A stretch of DNA of 46,072 nt from Bacteroidota bacterium (GTDB taxonomy: Bacteria; Bacteroidota; Bacteroidia; Bacteroidales; PUMT01): positions 1 to 46,072 of the forward strand of contig PUMT01000211.1 in the NCBI GenBank assembly GCA_003551495.1, in the 5' to 3' direction. A program made the position numbers and the translations under genes. Under the pieces are notes generated by a model. It was not told the DNA's origin and did no database searches. It saw nothing but the letters and a program-made list of their open reading frames with translations. Positions 1 to 9,007 of this stretch are shown here, piece after piece. Numbering within the stretch: the first letter of the stretch is position 1; every line of letters begins with the position of its first letter.

Positions 1-1
1 C

Positions 2-1045
2 AGGGACAAAAAAGCCGACAACAGCGAAGCATTTGTTGAGCTTGACGAGGAAATAGTCAATAAGATGGGGCGAACTGGCGGGACATTCCTGCACACCTCA
101 AGAACTAACCCCGGAAAGGTCAAAAAGATCAATATACCCTCCCACCTGCAGGACAAATACAACAACGAAACAAACGACCTGACCCCGGAAGTGTTAAAGA
201 ACCTTTCGTTCCTCGGGATTGACTACCTGATTCCCATAGGCGGTGACGATACACTAAGCTATGCAGTGAGACTTTACAAGGAAGGTGTCAGGATAATCGC
301 TATTCCCAAAACGATGGATAATGACGTGCCGGGCACTGACTATTGCATAGGTTTCAGTACCTGCATAACGCGGACTATAATGATGACACACAGCCTTCGC
401 ACCTCTGCAGGGTCACATGAGAGGTTCCTTGTTGTGGAGGTCTTCGGAAGATATGCAGGCTTCACCGCAATGGTTCCAACAATGGCAGGATCTGCCAACC
501 GCTGTGTAATACCCGAATACAAGTTTGACATCAACAGGCTCGCCGAACTGCTTGCAGAGGACAGGTTCAATAATCCAAGCAAGTACTCCGTTGTGCTTGT
601 TTCGGAAGGAGCAATGTTCAAAGGCGGGGAAATGGTTTTCGAGAGCCATGAAAAAGATGCTTTTGGTCATGCAAAACTAGGGGGTATAGGCGACCTGGTT
701 TCATCCGAGTTAAAAAGGCTGTCACCATCTTACAATAATGGAAAACCAATAAATGTGATAAACCAGAAGCTTGGTTACCTGGTAAGGGGTGGTGACCCGG
801 ATGCCATCGACTCCATTGTGCCAATGGCGTTCGGCAACCTGGCACTCGACCTGGTGCTGAAAGGAATACACGGGAGGCTCGTTGTTCTTCAGAACGGAAG
901 ATATGACAACGTTCCTATAGATGTTGTAACTTCCTCCAAAAAATTCGTCAATGTCAGGAAACATTACAATACTGACCGTTTAAGGCCAATTTACAGCAGT
1001 TTTGAAATGAAACCCCTTTTCCTGATGACAGGAGAAAATAACTAA
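2..1045 (+). CDS. pfp: 6-phosphofructokinase, pyrophosphate-dependent type (5' truncated by window)
   Basis: Phosphorylates fructose 6-phosphate to fructose 1,6-bisphosphate in cytoplasmic glycolysis. The reading frame is open from base 2, so the true start lies before the window; the first in-frame ATG at 65 (MGRTGG) is internal. The phosphofructokinase fold is recognised from GGT..HTSRTNP, the GGDDTLS nucleotide/phosphate loop, the IPKTMDNDV catalytic segment and the MAGSANRCVIPE region. The residue after GGD is Asp rather than Gly, and the catalytic loop reads PKT rather than PGT. In the family both changes mark PPi as phosphoryl donor in place of ATP, so a PPi enzyme is inferred. That would make the step reversible and save ATP, which suits a fermenter. 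An aminotransferase follows 59 bp downstream on the same strand. The family call is near certain; donor specificity is less so. Confidence 0.93.
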   Translation, partial: RDKKADNSEAFVELDEEIVNKMGRTGGTFLHTSRTNPGKVKKINIPSHLQDKYNNETNDLTPEVLKNLSFLGIDYLIPIGGDDTLSYAVRLYKEGVRIIAIPKTMDNDVPGTDYCIGFSTCITRTIMMTHSLRTSAGSHERFLVVEVFGRYAGFTAMVPTMAGSANRCVIPEYKFDINRLAELLAEDRFNNPSKYSVVLVSEGAMFKGGEMVFESHEKDAFGHAKLGGIGDLVSSELKRLSPSYNNGKPINVINQKLGYLVRGGDPDAIDSIVPMAFGNLALDLVLKGIHGRLVVLQNGRYDNVPIDVVTSSKKFVNVRKHYNTDRLRPIYSSFEMKPLFLMTGENN

Positions 1046-1104
1046 ATCATTCTTCCTGAAGCCACTGATTTTTCATGCACCCGGGAAGGCCAAACTCATG
1101 AAAT

Positions 1105-2244
1105 ATGGGCAAATACGATATTCCCGAAGGCTCGCTTATCAGTTTTATGAGCAATAAGGTAAAGGAACATGGCGGAATAAACCTTGCACAGGGCATTCCG
1201 GGTTACGATCCGCCGGAGCAGTTGCTGGATGCATTGCATTCGGTTACAGACAAACCGGTTCACCAGTATGCTCCCGGAACCGGGAACACCATTCTAGTGG
1301 ATCAACTGGTTGAATATTACGGTAAAGGGTCAGCCTTCACAAAAGATAATTTCATGGTCTGTACAGGTGCAACAGAAGGTATAACACTGCTGTACATTTA
1401 CATAAAAAAAATGGTAAAGGAGAGTTTCACCGTACTTGCATTTGACCCTGCATACGAAAGTTACAGGCACCTGCCCCGCATCTTCGGCGAACTGTACATC
1501 TCCTTTCCGCTGGAGGATTATGATAGAATTGATCTTGAGAAACTTGAAAAAACCATAAAAGAAAATAACGTTAAACTTATGTTCATCGCCTCTCCGGGTA
1601 ATCCTCTCGGCAAAATCTGGTCGCAAAAAGAAATAGAAAAGATAATAGAGCTGTCTGATAAATATGGTTTTTACATAATATTTGATGCTGTTTACAGGGA
1701 CCTGTATTTTGGTGAAAAGCCCTTCATGCCACTTGACCATATTGGAGAGCGCCTTTTTTACGTGAACAGCTTTTCCAAAAAATATTCCATAACCGGCTGG
1801 CGCATTGGTTATATCATAACCTCTTCCGCCCACATGAAAAAAATCCGTTCCATACACGACTATACCCATCTGAGCAGTCCAGCACCCCTGCAGCATGCAT
1901 TGGCGTTGTACAACAGCAAAAGCAATTTCGGGGAAGATTATCTTGAAAATATGCGCAATAACCTTGGCAGGTCCTTCACTTTACTGAAAAATGCTTTGAA
2001 GGAGTCCGGCTTCACTCCCGCAGAAACGGGAGGAGGATACTTTATCTGGGCAGAGCTTCCCCAACGGTTCAAAGACGATTTCAGTTTTGCCGTTGACCTG
2101 TATGAAAAGAAAAAGGTGGCGGTAATCCCTGGAGTGCATTTCACTGAACAGAGCCGGAGGTTTATACGGCTGAACTTTGCAAGGAAAGAGGAAGAGCTCA
2201 ATGAGGCAATAGAGAGACTGAAGAGTTTCTGCGGGAGCAATTAG
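1105..2244 (+). CDS. PLP-dependent class I/II aminotransferase
   Basis: Cytoplasmic fold-type I aminotransferase of 379 residues, the usual family length. The N-terminal INLAQGIPGYDPP and HQYAPGTGN segments resemble the methionine/kynurenine aminotransferase (YbdL-like) branch. NPLG is the substrate/PLP loop, FDAVYRDLYF holds the PLP-ring aspartate and tyrosine, and NSFSKKYSITGWRIGY contains the Schiff-base lysine. The C-terminal FIRLNFA carries the carboxylate-binding arginine. The amino donor cannot be read from sequence; a methionine or aromatic 2-oxoacid aminotransferase is a reasonable guess. The ATG at 1105 fits the family N-terminus. Its stop codon interlocks with the stop of the opposing DUF2784 gene. 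Confidence 0.9.
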   Translation: MGKYDIPEGSLISFMSNKVKEHGGINLAQGIPGYDPPEQLLDALHSVTDKPVHQYAPGTGNTILVDQLVEYYGKGSAFTKDNFMVCTGATEGITLLYIYIKKMVKESFTVLAFDPAYESYRHLPRIFGELYISFPLEDYDRIDLEKLEKTIKENNVKLMFIASPGNPLGKIWSQKEIEKIIELSDKYGFYIIFDAVYRDLYFGEKPFMPLDHIGERLFYVNSFSKKYSITGWRIGYIITSSAHMKKIRSIHDYTHLSSPAPLQHALALYNSKSNFGEDYLENMRNNLGRSFTLLKNALKESGFTPAETGGGYFIWAELPQRFKDDFSFAVDLYEKKKVAVIPGVHFTEQSRRFIRLNFARKEEELNEAIERLKSFCGSN

Positions 2245-2633
2245 GTGGAGCTGATTCTTTTTCCCTTTTTGAAATCCCTTATATTCAGCACAAGGGATAT
2301 TACAAACGCAATTGCAAGTCCGCCACCGGTAAGCAGGTCTGCCTGAGATGAAGTAAGTTCAATGCCTGTAACACGGTCAATCAGGTACTGTGTATATGAT
2401 GGCGGCAGTCCCCTCTCCCCCAGCCTGTATAGCACATTCCAGTGCCAGTCTGTTAAAGGGCAGTACCCTATACCATAAAACAGACCAAGTATAAACCATG
2501 AGCCTGCCGTAAGCAAAATCACAGCCAGGTTAAGCTTACGTGTTTTTTTCCATGCCCAGCCCGTAATGTTGAAAAGTATCAGCAGGGAATGAAAAACGGT
2601 AAAAAACCAGTCGAGTAAATTATCAATAAGCAT
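2241..2633 (-). CDS. DUF2784 family membrane protein
   Basis: Small inner-membrane protein of 130 residues with about four hydrophobic segments (roughly residues 8-25, 35-55, 60-70 and 102-120). The signature stretches are FHSLLILFNITGWAWKKTR, LTAGSWFILGLFYG, and GYCPLTDWHW, with conserved Cys, Asp and Trp-His-Trp. These match DUF2784, a family of unknown function. I see no enzymatic motif to add. The gene is convergent with the aminotransferase and shares four bases (TTAG) with it. The first ATG at 2633 gives a normal-length product. The 240 bp to the right separate it from the divergent nhaC. Confidence 0.82.
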   Translation of the reverse strand: MLIDNLLDWFFTVFHSLLILFNITGWAWKKTRKLNLAVILLTAGSWFILGLFYGIGYCPLTDWHWNVLYRLGERGLPPSYTQYLIDRVTGIELTSSQADLLTGGGLAIAFVISLVLNIRDFKKGKRISST

Positions 2634-2727
2634 GCAAATGTAAAACTAATAAATAGAGCAATCGATTGTTCAGCCACCATAAAAATAAAAGGAAAGGATA
2701 AAAAAATTTCAGGAAGTACAAAAATTT

Positions 2728-2735
2728 TATATTTT
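2728..2735 (+). promoter_or_regulatory. possible -7 element for nhaC
   Basis: TATATTTT matches seven of eight positions of the Bacteroidota -7 consensus TAnnTTTG. It sits just upstream of the structured leader, so transcription would start near 2740 and carry about 130 nt of 5' UTR. I see no convincing -33 TTTG, so this is tentative. Confidence 0.3.
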
Positions 2736-2754
2736 AGCCCTTCATTTTGGTTTT

Positions 2755-2855
2755 AACCTTTAAAGACTCAGGTTTTCACCGGAAAAAGGTTTCAGTTTGA
2801 TTTGAGACGATGCTGCCCGGCCTGGTAGTTGCCGGGAGTTAATTCAAATAGCTAA
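2755..2855 (+). ncRNA. structured 5' leader of nhaC, candidate cis-regulatory RNA
   Basis: Two nested helical units can be drawn by eye. Helix A pairs AACCTTT (2755-2761) with AAAGGTT (2785-2791) around a small GGT-TTTC-ACC hairpin (2771-2780). Helix B pairs ATTTGA (2800-2805) with TCAAAT (2844-2849) and encloses a GC-rich hairpin, CCCGGC (2816-2821) with GCCGGG (2831-2836), loop CTGGTAGTT. GCTAA (2851-2855) could also pair far upstream with TTAGC (2734-2738). It ends about 20 nt before the nhaC ATG. I do not recognise a known riboswitch consensus. A role in ion- or metabolite-responsive control is inference from position and structure only. Confidence 0.4.
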
Positions 2856-2873
2856 CATTTAACCCATAACGAT

Positions 2874-4286
2874 ATGGATTACGGCTGGCTTTCTGTTGTT
2901 CCTCCACTACTCGCGATACTGCTTGCAATTATAACCAGACAGGTTTTTGTTTCCCTTTTCCTTGGTATTCTGGCCGGGTGGATAATTATATCCGACTGGA
3001 GTTTATTTCAGGGGCTTGCAGCAAGTATTCAATCAATTATTGAAGTGTTCCAGGATCCCGGCAACACCAGGGTAATTATTTTCTGCGCCCTGATAGGGGC
3101 AATGATAACCCTTACACAAAGGAGCGGGGGTGTTAACGGTTTTGTCAACTGGCTTCACAACAGGAATATGGCGCAAACAAGAAGAGGGGCTGCCGGACTT
3201 TCAGGTTTTATAGGTTTCATTATTTTTATTGAATCAAGCATCTGCTGCCTGATTGCAGGTTCTGTATCCAGGCCTCTTTTTGAAAGACTCCGGATATCCA
3301 GGGAAAAGCTTGCATATATTCTCGACTCTACCTCGGCTCCAAAATGTGTCCTTATACCTCTTAATGCTTGGGGAGCCTATGTGATAGGACTTCTGGAAAC
3401 CGAAGGTGTTGACAACACAATCCAGGTGTTCGTGAGCAGCATACCGCTCAACTTTTACGCAATACTGGTCATATTAATGGTAACCTTCTTTATTGTAACA
3501 TTCTGGGATTTCGGTCCTATGAAAAAAGCCGAACACCGGGCACTGACAACAGGAAAGACAATTGCAGACAATTCGGTACCAATGGTATCTGACGAAGTCA
3601 CTTCCATAAAACCAAAGGAGAATGTCCCCTATCGTGCTTTTAACATGATCATTCCCGTTTTTGTAATGATAGCAATGATGCCAATAGGACTCTATATAAC
3701 GGGAGACGGGAATATTATGCAGGGCACCGGTTCAACCGCCGTACTATGGTCTGTACTGGCTTCTATCTTTGTTGCAGGATTACTTCCGTATATACAGAAA
3801 ATACTGTCGTTCAGGGAGGTATTTGATCTTACCCTGAAAGGGATCGGAGGGATGATGCCACTTGCCATTGTTATGATACTTGCCTTTGCAATCGGAAATG
3901 TCAGCAGGGAACTGGGAACCGGAGTTTACGTTGCGTCAGTTGCCGATGAGTTCCTGCATCCGGGCTATATTGCAGCTGTAATATTCCTCACCTCTGCATT
4001 TACGGCCTTTTCAACAGGTACCAGCTGGGGCGTGTTTGCCATAATGATACCTATTGCAATTCCTACTGCATTGATAACGGGAGCAAGCATGCCTCTTTGC
4101 CTTGCAGCGGTTCTGGGTGGCGGTGTATTCGGCGACCATGTTTCGCCAATATCCGATACTACACTGGTTTCCTCGATGGCTGCAGCAAGCGATCATATTG
4201 ACCATGTGCGCACCCAGCTTCCTTATGCAATGATCGCTGCAGCAGGAGCCACCATACTCTTCATTGCCTTTGGCTTCATCCTTTGA
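2874..4286 (+). CDS. nhaC: Na+/H+ antiporter, NhaC family
   Basis: Inner-membrane secondary transporter of 470 residues with about 11-12 hydrophobic helices, assigned to the Na_H_antiporter/NhaC family. Family-like stretches are the N-terminal WLSVVPPLLAILLAIITRQV, the charged GFIIFIESSICCLIAG helix, the STSAPKCVLIPLNAWGAY loop, and the C-terminal TGTSWGVFAIMIPIAIP and GDHVSPISDTT segments. Na+ or a carboxylated amine such as malate/lactate are possible co-substrates in this superfamily, so exact ions are inferred. ATG at 2874 follows a long structured leader. With OadGAB (14.2-17.8 kb) it could close a sodium cycle. A hairpin terminator follows directly. Confidence 0.88.
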   Translation: MDYGWLSVVPPLLAILLAIITRQVFVSLFLGILAGWIIISDWSLFQGLAASIQSIIEVFQDPGNTRVIIFCALIGAMITLTQRSGGVNGFVNWLHNRNMAQTRRGAAGLSGFIGFIIFIESSICCLIAGSVSRPLFERLRISREKLAYILDSTSAPKCVLIPLNAWGAYVIGLLETEGVDNTIQVFVSSIPLNFYAILVILMVTFFIVTFWDFGPMKKAEHRALTTGKTIADNSVPMVSDEVTSIKPKENVPYRAFNMIIPVFVMIAMMPIGLYITGDGNIMQGTGSTAVLWSVLASIFVAGLLPYIQKILSFREVFDLTLKGIGGMMPLAIVMILAFAIGNVSRELGTGVYVASVADEFLHPGYIAAVIFLTSAFTAFSTGTSWGVFAIMIPIAIPTALITGASMPLCLAAVLGGGVFGDHVSPISDTTLVSSMAAASDHIDHVRTQLPYAMIAAAGATILFIAFGFIL

Positions 4287-4293
4287 CAGAAAT

Positions 4294-4354
4294 AAAAAAT
4301 CCGGTACACCCACAACTGCCAAAATAACATTGTGAGGTAATGTACCGGACTTTT
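4294..4354. terminator. bidirectional hairpin between nhaC and gcvP
   Basis: TCCGGTACA (4300-4308) pairs with TGTACCGGA (4341-4349). An inner CACAA/TTGTG helix (4311-4315 with 4330-4334) shortens the loop. The stem is flanked by an A-run on the left and TTTT at 4351-4354 on the right, so it could stop transcription from both converging genes. Confidence 0.65.
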
Positions 4355-4368
4355 CAGGAAATTATTTT

Positions 4369-7278
4369 CTACTCATTAAGGGGGTCGAATTCAAACAATC
4401 CCTTCCTGTAAGAGTCTATCGGCTCACATGAACAGTTAAGGTTCCTGTCTCCCCATGCATCGTCAACCCTGCTGGCTGCCGGCCACAACTTGTTGTCTGC
4501 CACCCATTTCAGCGGGTATGCAGCCTTTTCGCGGCCATAAGGCCTGTCCCATTCATCAGATACAACAACTTCTGCAGTATGGGGTGCATTCCTGAGAATA
4601 TTGTTCTCAACATCAGCTTTTCCTTCTTTGATCTCCATTATTTCCTGGTGGATAGATATCATCGATTCTATAAACCGGTTCAGTTCACCGAGTGATTCAC
4701 TTTCTGTGGGTTCCACCATGAGTGTCCCCGGAACCGGGAAGGAACGGGTGGGGGCATGAAATCCGTAATCCATCAAGCGCTTGGCAATATCTCCTTCAGT
4801 GATCTGTATATCCTTGTCATTCCTGAAGTTCCGGCACTCAAGTATCATTTCGTGTGCCACGAAACCATTCCTGCCCCTGTAGAGTATTTTGTAGTGATCC
4901 TGCAACGAATATGCTATGTAATTGGCATTAAGTATTGCCAGTTTAGTTGCTTCGGTAAGACCATTGCCTCCCATCATTTTTATGTATCCGTATGAAATTG
5001 GGAGGACACTGGGACTCCCGAAAGGTGCTGCAGCTATTGCACCAACCCCCTTGCTGCCTCCTGTTTTAACAACGGGGTGTTGTGGCAGGAATTCCACAAG
5101 ATGTTCTGCAACGCCTATCGGACCGACACCCGGGCCTCCCCCTCCGTGAGGTATGGCAAAAGTCTTGTGCAGGTTGAGATGGCAAACATCGGTTCCCTGT
5201 ATTCCCAGATTGGTAAGACCCACCTGCGCATTCATATTTGCACCGTCCATATATACCTGTCCGCCATTCTCGTGTATTATCTCATTCATTTTTTTGATCC
5301 CCTCTTCATACACGCCATGTGTGGATGGATAGGTAACCATGAATGCAGCCAGGTAGTCCCTGTGCTCTTCAGCTTTTGTCTTCAGGTCTTCCAGGTCAAC
5401 ATTCCCGTTCTCATCGCAATCAACCACCACCACTTCCATTCCCGCCATAACAGCACTTGCAGGATTGGTGCCGTGAGCTGATGAAGGGATTAGGCAAACA
5501 TTCCTGTGCCCCTCATTGCGGCTGATATGATACTGACGTATCACCATCAGTCCGGCATACTCACCTGCAGCCCCGGAATTGGGCTGGAACGAAAACTTTT
5601 TCAGTCCGGTTATCTCGGCCAGATCGTCTTCCAGCTCCCCGATAAGCTGGTAATAACCTTCGGCCTGCTCTTTAGGCACAAAAGGATGTAACCCTCCAAA
5701 CTCCGGCCAGCTCAAAGGAAGAAGTTCGGTGGCAGCATTCAGCTTCATGGTACACGATCCAAGTGATATCATTGAGTGCGCGAGACTGAAATCTTTTCTC
5801 TCAAGCATTTTTATATACCTCATCAAGTCGGTTTCAGAGCGGTACTTTTTAAAACACTCGAGAGTCAGAAAATCGCTTTTCCGTTCAAATTTTTTGTCAA
5901 TGCAAATATGTTCTTCGGGTACAACAATTTTTTCAGGAGCCTTTTTACCTGAAGCTTCAGCAAATATATCCAGGATAAGCTTTACATCTTCATCCATTGT
6001 TGTTTCATCTACGCTTATACTTATTGTGTCATTGTCCACATAAAGGAAATTAACCTTGTATTTCAGAGCCGTATTCTCAATTTTGGATGAATCAACTCCA
6101 TCGGTAAGCCTGATCCTGAGAGTATCGAAATAGTCATTGTTCTCCTGCTCAAACCCCATCTTTCTCAGTCCGGCATTCAATTTGCATGCCATATGGTGTA
6201 TGTGGCGGGATATACGCTTTAATCCGTCTGCTCCGTGGTAAACGGCATACATTCCTGCCATAGTGGCAAGGAGAGCCTGGGCAGTACAAATGTTGGACGT
6301 TGCCCTTTCGCGTTTTATATGCTGCTCCCGTGTCTGCAGCGCCATCCTGAGGGCGTGCTTTCCCTGTGCATCGACTGAAACACCAATTATGCGCCCGGGT
6401 ACATTGCGTTTGAACTTTTCAAGCGTTGCAAAATAAGCTGCATGAGGCCCGCCATATCCCATAGGTATGCCCAGCCGCTGGGTCGACCCCACCACAACAT
6501 CGGCGCCCCATTCTCCGGGCGGTCTAAGCAAAACCAGACTCAGAATATCAGCTATTACTCCTGCAAAGATATCCTTCTCCTTTGCCTTCTCAACGAATCC
6601 TGTGTAATCAATTAGCTTTCCGTCACCTGCCGGATACTGCACAATTAGTCCGAAATAGCTGTCATCCAGCTCTGTTTCCCGGTAATCCCCAACCACCAGT
6701 TCAATGTTAAGGGGTATAGCCCGTGTAATAAGCACCTCGAGGTTCTGGGGAAATATATTTTCGTCAACGAAAAACTTATTCACATTGTTTTTTACTGCTT
6801 TGCGCGAACGGGAATTGAACATCATCACCATAGCCTCCGCAGCTGCTGTAGCTTCATCAAGAAGGGATGCATTTGCAAGCTCCATTCCGGTAAGATCCAT
6901 TACAACGGTTTGAAAATTGAGAAGAGCTTCAAGGCGTCCCTGTGATATCTCAGCCTGATATGGTGTATAGGATGTGTACCACACCGGGTTTTCCAGAATA
7001 TTTCTCTGTATAACCGAAGGGAAAATGGTGTTGTAATAACCCATCCCTATGAATGATTTGTAAAGTTTGTTTCGGGAAGCAATTTGACGGATCCTGTCAA
7101 GATATTCATATTCACTCAGGCCATCAGGCAGTTTCATTGGCTTTTTAAGCCTTATCGATTCGGGAACTGTTTTGTCAATAAGCTCGTCAAGCGATTTAAC
7201 GCCTATCTTGTCGAGCATGGTCTTTATTTCTTCGCCTCTCGGGCCGTTGTGACGTGATGCAAAATTATCGAGTGCCAT
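4369..7278 (-). CDS. gcvP: glycine dehydrogenase (decarboxylating), P protein
   Basis: PLP enzyme of the glycine cleavage system. It decarboxylates glycine and passes the aminomethyl group to lipoyl-H protein (GcvH). At 969 residues it is the fused single-chain form, not split GcvPA/GcvPB. The N-terminal half carries MGYYNTIFPSVIQRN and the YTPYQAEISQGRLEALLNFQ signature; the C-terminal half has LGSCTMKLN, HGTNPASA and HLNLHKTFAIPHGGGGPG with the PLP lysine at residue 705. gcvT and gcvH are not in the window. LpdA at 27 kb could serve as L protein. ATG at 7278 fits the family start (DNFASRHNGP). It is the first gene after a well-formed promoter at 7339-7368. Confidence 0.98.
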   Translation of the reverse strand: MALDNFASRHNGPRGEEIKTMLDKIGVKSLDELIDKTVPESIRLKKPMKLPDGLSEYEYLDRIRQIASRNKLYKSFIGMGYYNTIFPSVIQRNILENPVWYTSYTPYQAEISQGRLEALLNFQTVVMDLTGMELANASLLDEATAAAEAMVMMFNSRSRKAVKNNVNKFFVDENIFPQNLEVLITRAIPLNIELVVGDYRETELDDSYFGLIVQYPAGDGKLIDYTGFVEKAKEKDIFAGVIADILSLVLLRPPGEWGADVVVGSTQRLGIPMGYGGPHAAYFATLEKFKRNVPGRIIGVSVDAQGKHALRMALQTREQHIKRERATSNICTAQALLATMAGMYAVYHGADGLKRISRHIHHMACKLNAGLRKMGFEQENNDYFDTLRIRLTDGVDSSKIENTALKYKVNFLYVDNDTISISVDETTMDEDVKLILDIFAEASGKKAPEKIVVPEEHICIDKKFERKSDFLTLECFKKYRSETDLMRYIKMLERKDFSLAHSMISLGSCTMKLNAATELLPLSWPEFGGLHPFVPKEQAEGYYQLIGELEDDLAEITGLKKFSFQPNSGAAGEYAGLMVIRQYHISRNEGHRNVCLIPSSAHGTNPASAVMAGMEVVVVDCDENGNVDLEDLKTKAEEHRDYLAAFMVTYPSTHGVYEEGIKKMNEIIHENGGQVYMDGANMNAQVGLTNLGIQGTDVCHLNLHKTFAIPHGGGGPGVGPIGVAEHLVEFLPQHPVVKTGGSKGVGAIAAAPFGSPSVLPISYGYIKMMGGNGLTEATKLAILNANYIAYSLQDHYKILYRGRNGFVAHEMILECRNFRNDKDIQITEGDIAKRLMDYGFHAPTRSFPVPGTLMVEPTESESLGELNRFIESMISIHQEIMEIKEGKADVENNILRNAPHTAEVVVSDEWDRPYGREKAAYPLKWVADNKLWPAASRVDDAWGDRNLNCSCEPIDSYRKGLFEFDPLNE

Positions 7279-7338
7279 ATATGCAGAAGTGTTAAGTTAA
7301 TATATTTGGATTATTTATTATCGGCTTTGCAAACTTTT

Positions 7339-7368
7339 CAAAAATAAAAAGAAGATATTGAGTTCAAA
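7339..7368 (-). promoter_or_regulatory. promoter of gcvP
   Basis: Read on the minus strand: TTTG (7368-7365), an 18 bp spacer, then TATTTTTG (7346-7339), a perfect TAnnTTTG. This matches the Bacteroidota primary sigma promoter. Predicted transcription start is near 7333, giving a leader of about 55 nt before the gcvP ATG. Confidence 0.6.
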
Positions 7369-7427
7369 ATAATAAAAGTCATGTTTCACAACAATATGAA
7401 TTGAGAATCCATTCTGTGCGGTTAAAA

Positions 7428-8066
7428 TCAGCCAAGAAAAGGATTGCTCCTTTTTTCTTCCCCTACGGTTGTATAATCACCGTGTCCGGGCAATATCCTT
7501 ACATCTTCAGGTAATGAAAGTATTTTTTCTTTAATGGACTCTATAATAGTCTGATAATCACCTCCCGGAAGGTCAGTGCGGCCGATGCCTCCGCTGAAAA
7601 TCAGATCGCCGGTAATAACAAACCTGTCAGGTTCACTATACAATGCTATACTTCCGGGTGAATGCCCCGGAACATGAAGGACTTTCACACCTGAATTGCC
7701 GAAGGTGATATCGTCATTGTCCTTCAGAATAATCCCGGGGTAAGGAGGTTCTTCCATTTTGAACCCAAACATAAGTGCGTGATCAACAGCGTTATCTATT
7801 AAAAAGAGATCGTCACCATGAGCAGCCACCTTTGGTTTGTATTTTTTGAATAAAAAGGAATTGCCAAGAATATGGTCCACATGGCAATGAGTATTGACTA
7901 ACATAACCAGTTCCAGGCTGTTTTCTTCAACAAATCCTGCCAGCTCATCACATTCATCTGCATCCTGGCATCCGGGATCAACTATAATGCACTGTCCGGT
8001 TTCATCGTAAAGTAAATAGGTGTTTTCCTGGAAAGGATTAAATACAAACTTCTTTGCTTTTATCAT
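7428..8066 (-). CDS. MBL-fold metallo-hydrolase, GloC/YcbL-like (glyoxalase II family)
   Basis: Cytoplasmic metallo-beta-lactamase fold hydrolase of 212 residues, a likely thioester hydrolase. Binuclear metal ligands are visible: THCHVDH near residue 60, the His in HVPGHSPGS, Asp in ITGDLIFSGGIGRTDLPGGD, and the C-terminal LPGHGDYT. The short length and the ending ...TTVGEEKRSNPFLG match the YcbL/GloC branch, which lacks the helical C-terminal domain of classical GloB. The physiological thioester is not certain. ATG at 8066 gives the expected N-terminus (FVFNPFQENTYLLYDE). Pcm lies 73 bp upstream on the same strand and may be cotranscribed. Confidence 0.87.
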   Translation of the reverse strand: MIKAKKFVFNPFQENTYLLYDETGQCIIVDPGCQDADECDELAGFVEENSLELVMLVNTHCHVDHILGNSFLFKKYKPKVAAHGDDLFLIDNAVDHALMFGFKMEEPPYPGIILKDNDDITFGNSGVKVLHVPGHSPGSIALYSEPDRFVITGDLIFSGGIGRTDLPGGDYQTIIESIKEKILSLPEDVRILPGHGDYTTVGEEKRSNPFLG

Positions 8067-8139
8067 AATTACTTGTATTTGTTATTATATTCAAAATAAA
8101 ATTGTTGTTCCCCGGAACAGATAACAAAAAAGTGATGAT

Positions 8140-8793
8140 TTAAAATGACTTTCCTTTCAGCAGCGGCACAAAAACAAAGTAGCCGTGTCCGCTCTTTTCA
8201 TAATCTTCTTCCGAAACCCTTTCAATCAGCGTCATCACCTGCGAAGAGCTATCGCCTACCGGTATTACCATTTTACCACCTACCCTGAGCTGCCTGAGAA
8301 GTTTTTCAGGTATTTCTGAAGCTCCGGCAGTTACTATTATCCTGTCAAAAGGTGAATATGAGGGTAGCCCTGCATATCCGTCACCGTAAAAGAAATAGGG
8401 TTTGTACCCAATCCCGGGAAGAAGTGTTTGTGCCTTAAGGTACAATTCACGCTGCCTTTCAATGGTGTAAACCTTTGCTCCCATTTCAAGCAAAACTGCA
8501 GCCTGATACCCTGATCCTGTACCCACTTCCAGAACCTTATCATGTCTTTTTACATCAAGCAATTCTGTCTGAAAGGCAACTGTATAAGGTTGAGAAATAG
8601 TCTGGTCACAGCCAATGGGAAACGCCTGATCCCTGTAGGCGAATTTTACAAAGCTGCTGTCCATGAACAGGTGCCTTGGCACACGCTCCATCGCTTCAAG
8701 CACCCTGTCGTCACTGATGCCCTTTGAGCGAATCTCCTCTATCAGTTTTTTTCTCAACCCTTTATGACGGTAGTTGTCATTTATCTCCCTCAT
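8140..8793 (-). CDS. pcm: protein-L-isoaspartate O-methyltransferase
   Basis: SAM-dependent cytosolic repair enzyme that methylates L-isoaspartyl residues in damaged proteins. At 217 residues it has the normal length. The Pcm-specific ISQPYTVAFQTELL stretch precedes SAM motif I, VLEVGTGSGYQAAVL; later come RIIVTAGASEIPEKLLRQLRVGG and MVIPVG. The start MREINDNYRHKGLRKKLIEEI fits the usual N-terminal helix. It is transcribed toward the MBL-fold gene. The 253 bp upstream contain no further gene. Confidence 0.95.
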   Translation of the reverse strand: MREINDNYRHKGLRKKLIEEIRSKGISDDRVLEAMERVPRHLFMDSSFVKFAYRDQAFPIGCDQTISQPYTVAFQTELLDVKRHDKVLEVGTGSGYQAAVLLEMGAKVYTIERQRELYLKAQTLLPGIGYKPYFFYGDGYAGLPSYSPFDRIIVTAGASEIPEKLLRQLRVGGKMVIPVGDSSSQVMTLIERVSEEDYEKSGHGYFVFVPLLKGKSF

Positions 8794-9007
8794 TGTTATA
8801 TCCTGTTGTTAAACTTATCCTTTGTTTTTGAATAAAATATACAAACAAATGCAAATAAGATTTCCATCTTAAAAAAGATGAGGCAAGATGAAAAATTTTT
8901 ATGAGAAATCCACATAAGGCAATTGTAAACTAAAAGTTAAATAATTGAATCTGCATGCAAAATTTTTGCTGATAACAGGTTAATAACTTATTATACCTCC
9001 GGCAATA

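Noticed and set aside
4756-6043. Several open frames antisense to gcvP
   Set aside because: They lie opposite a full-length, highly conserved gene and show no family signature, so they are shadow frames.
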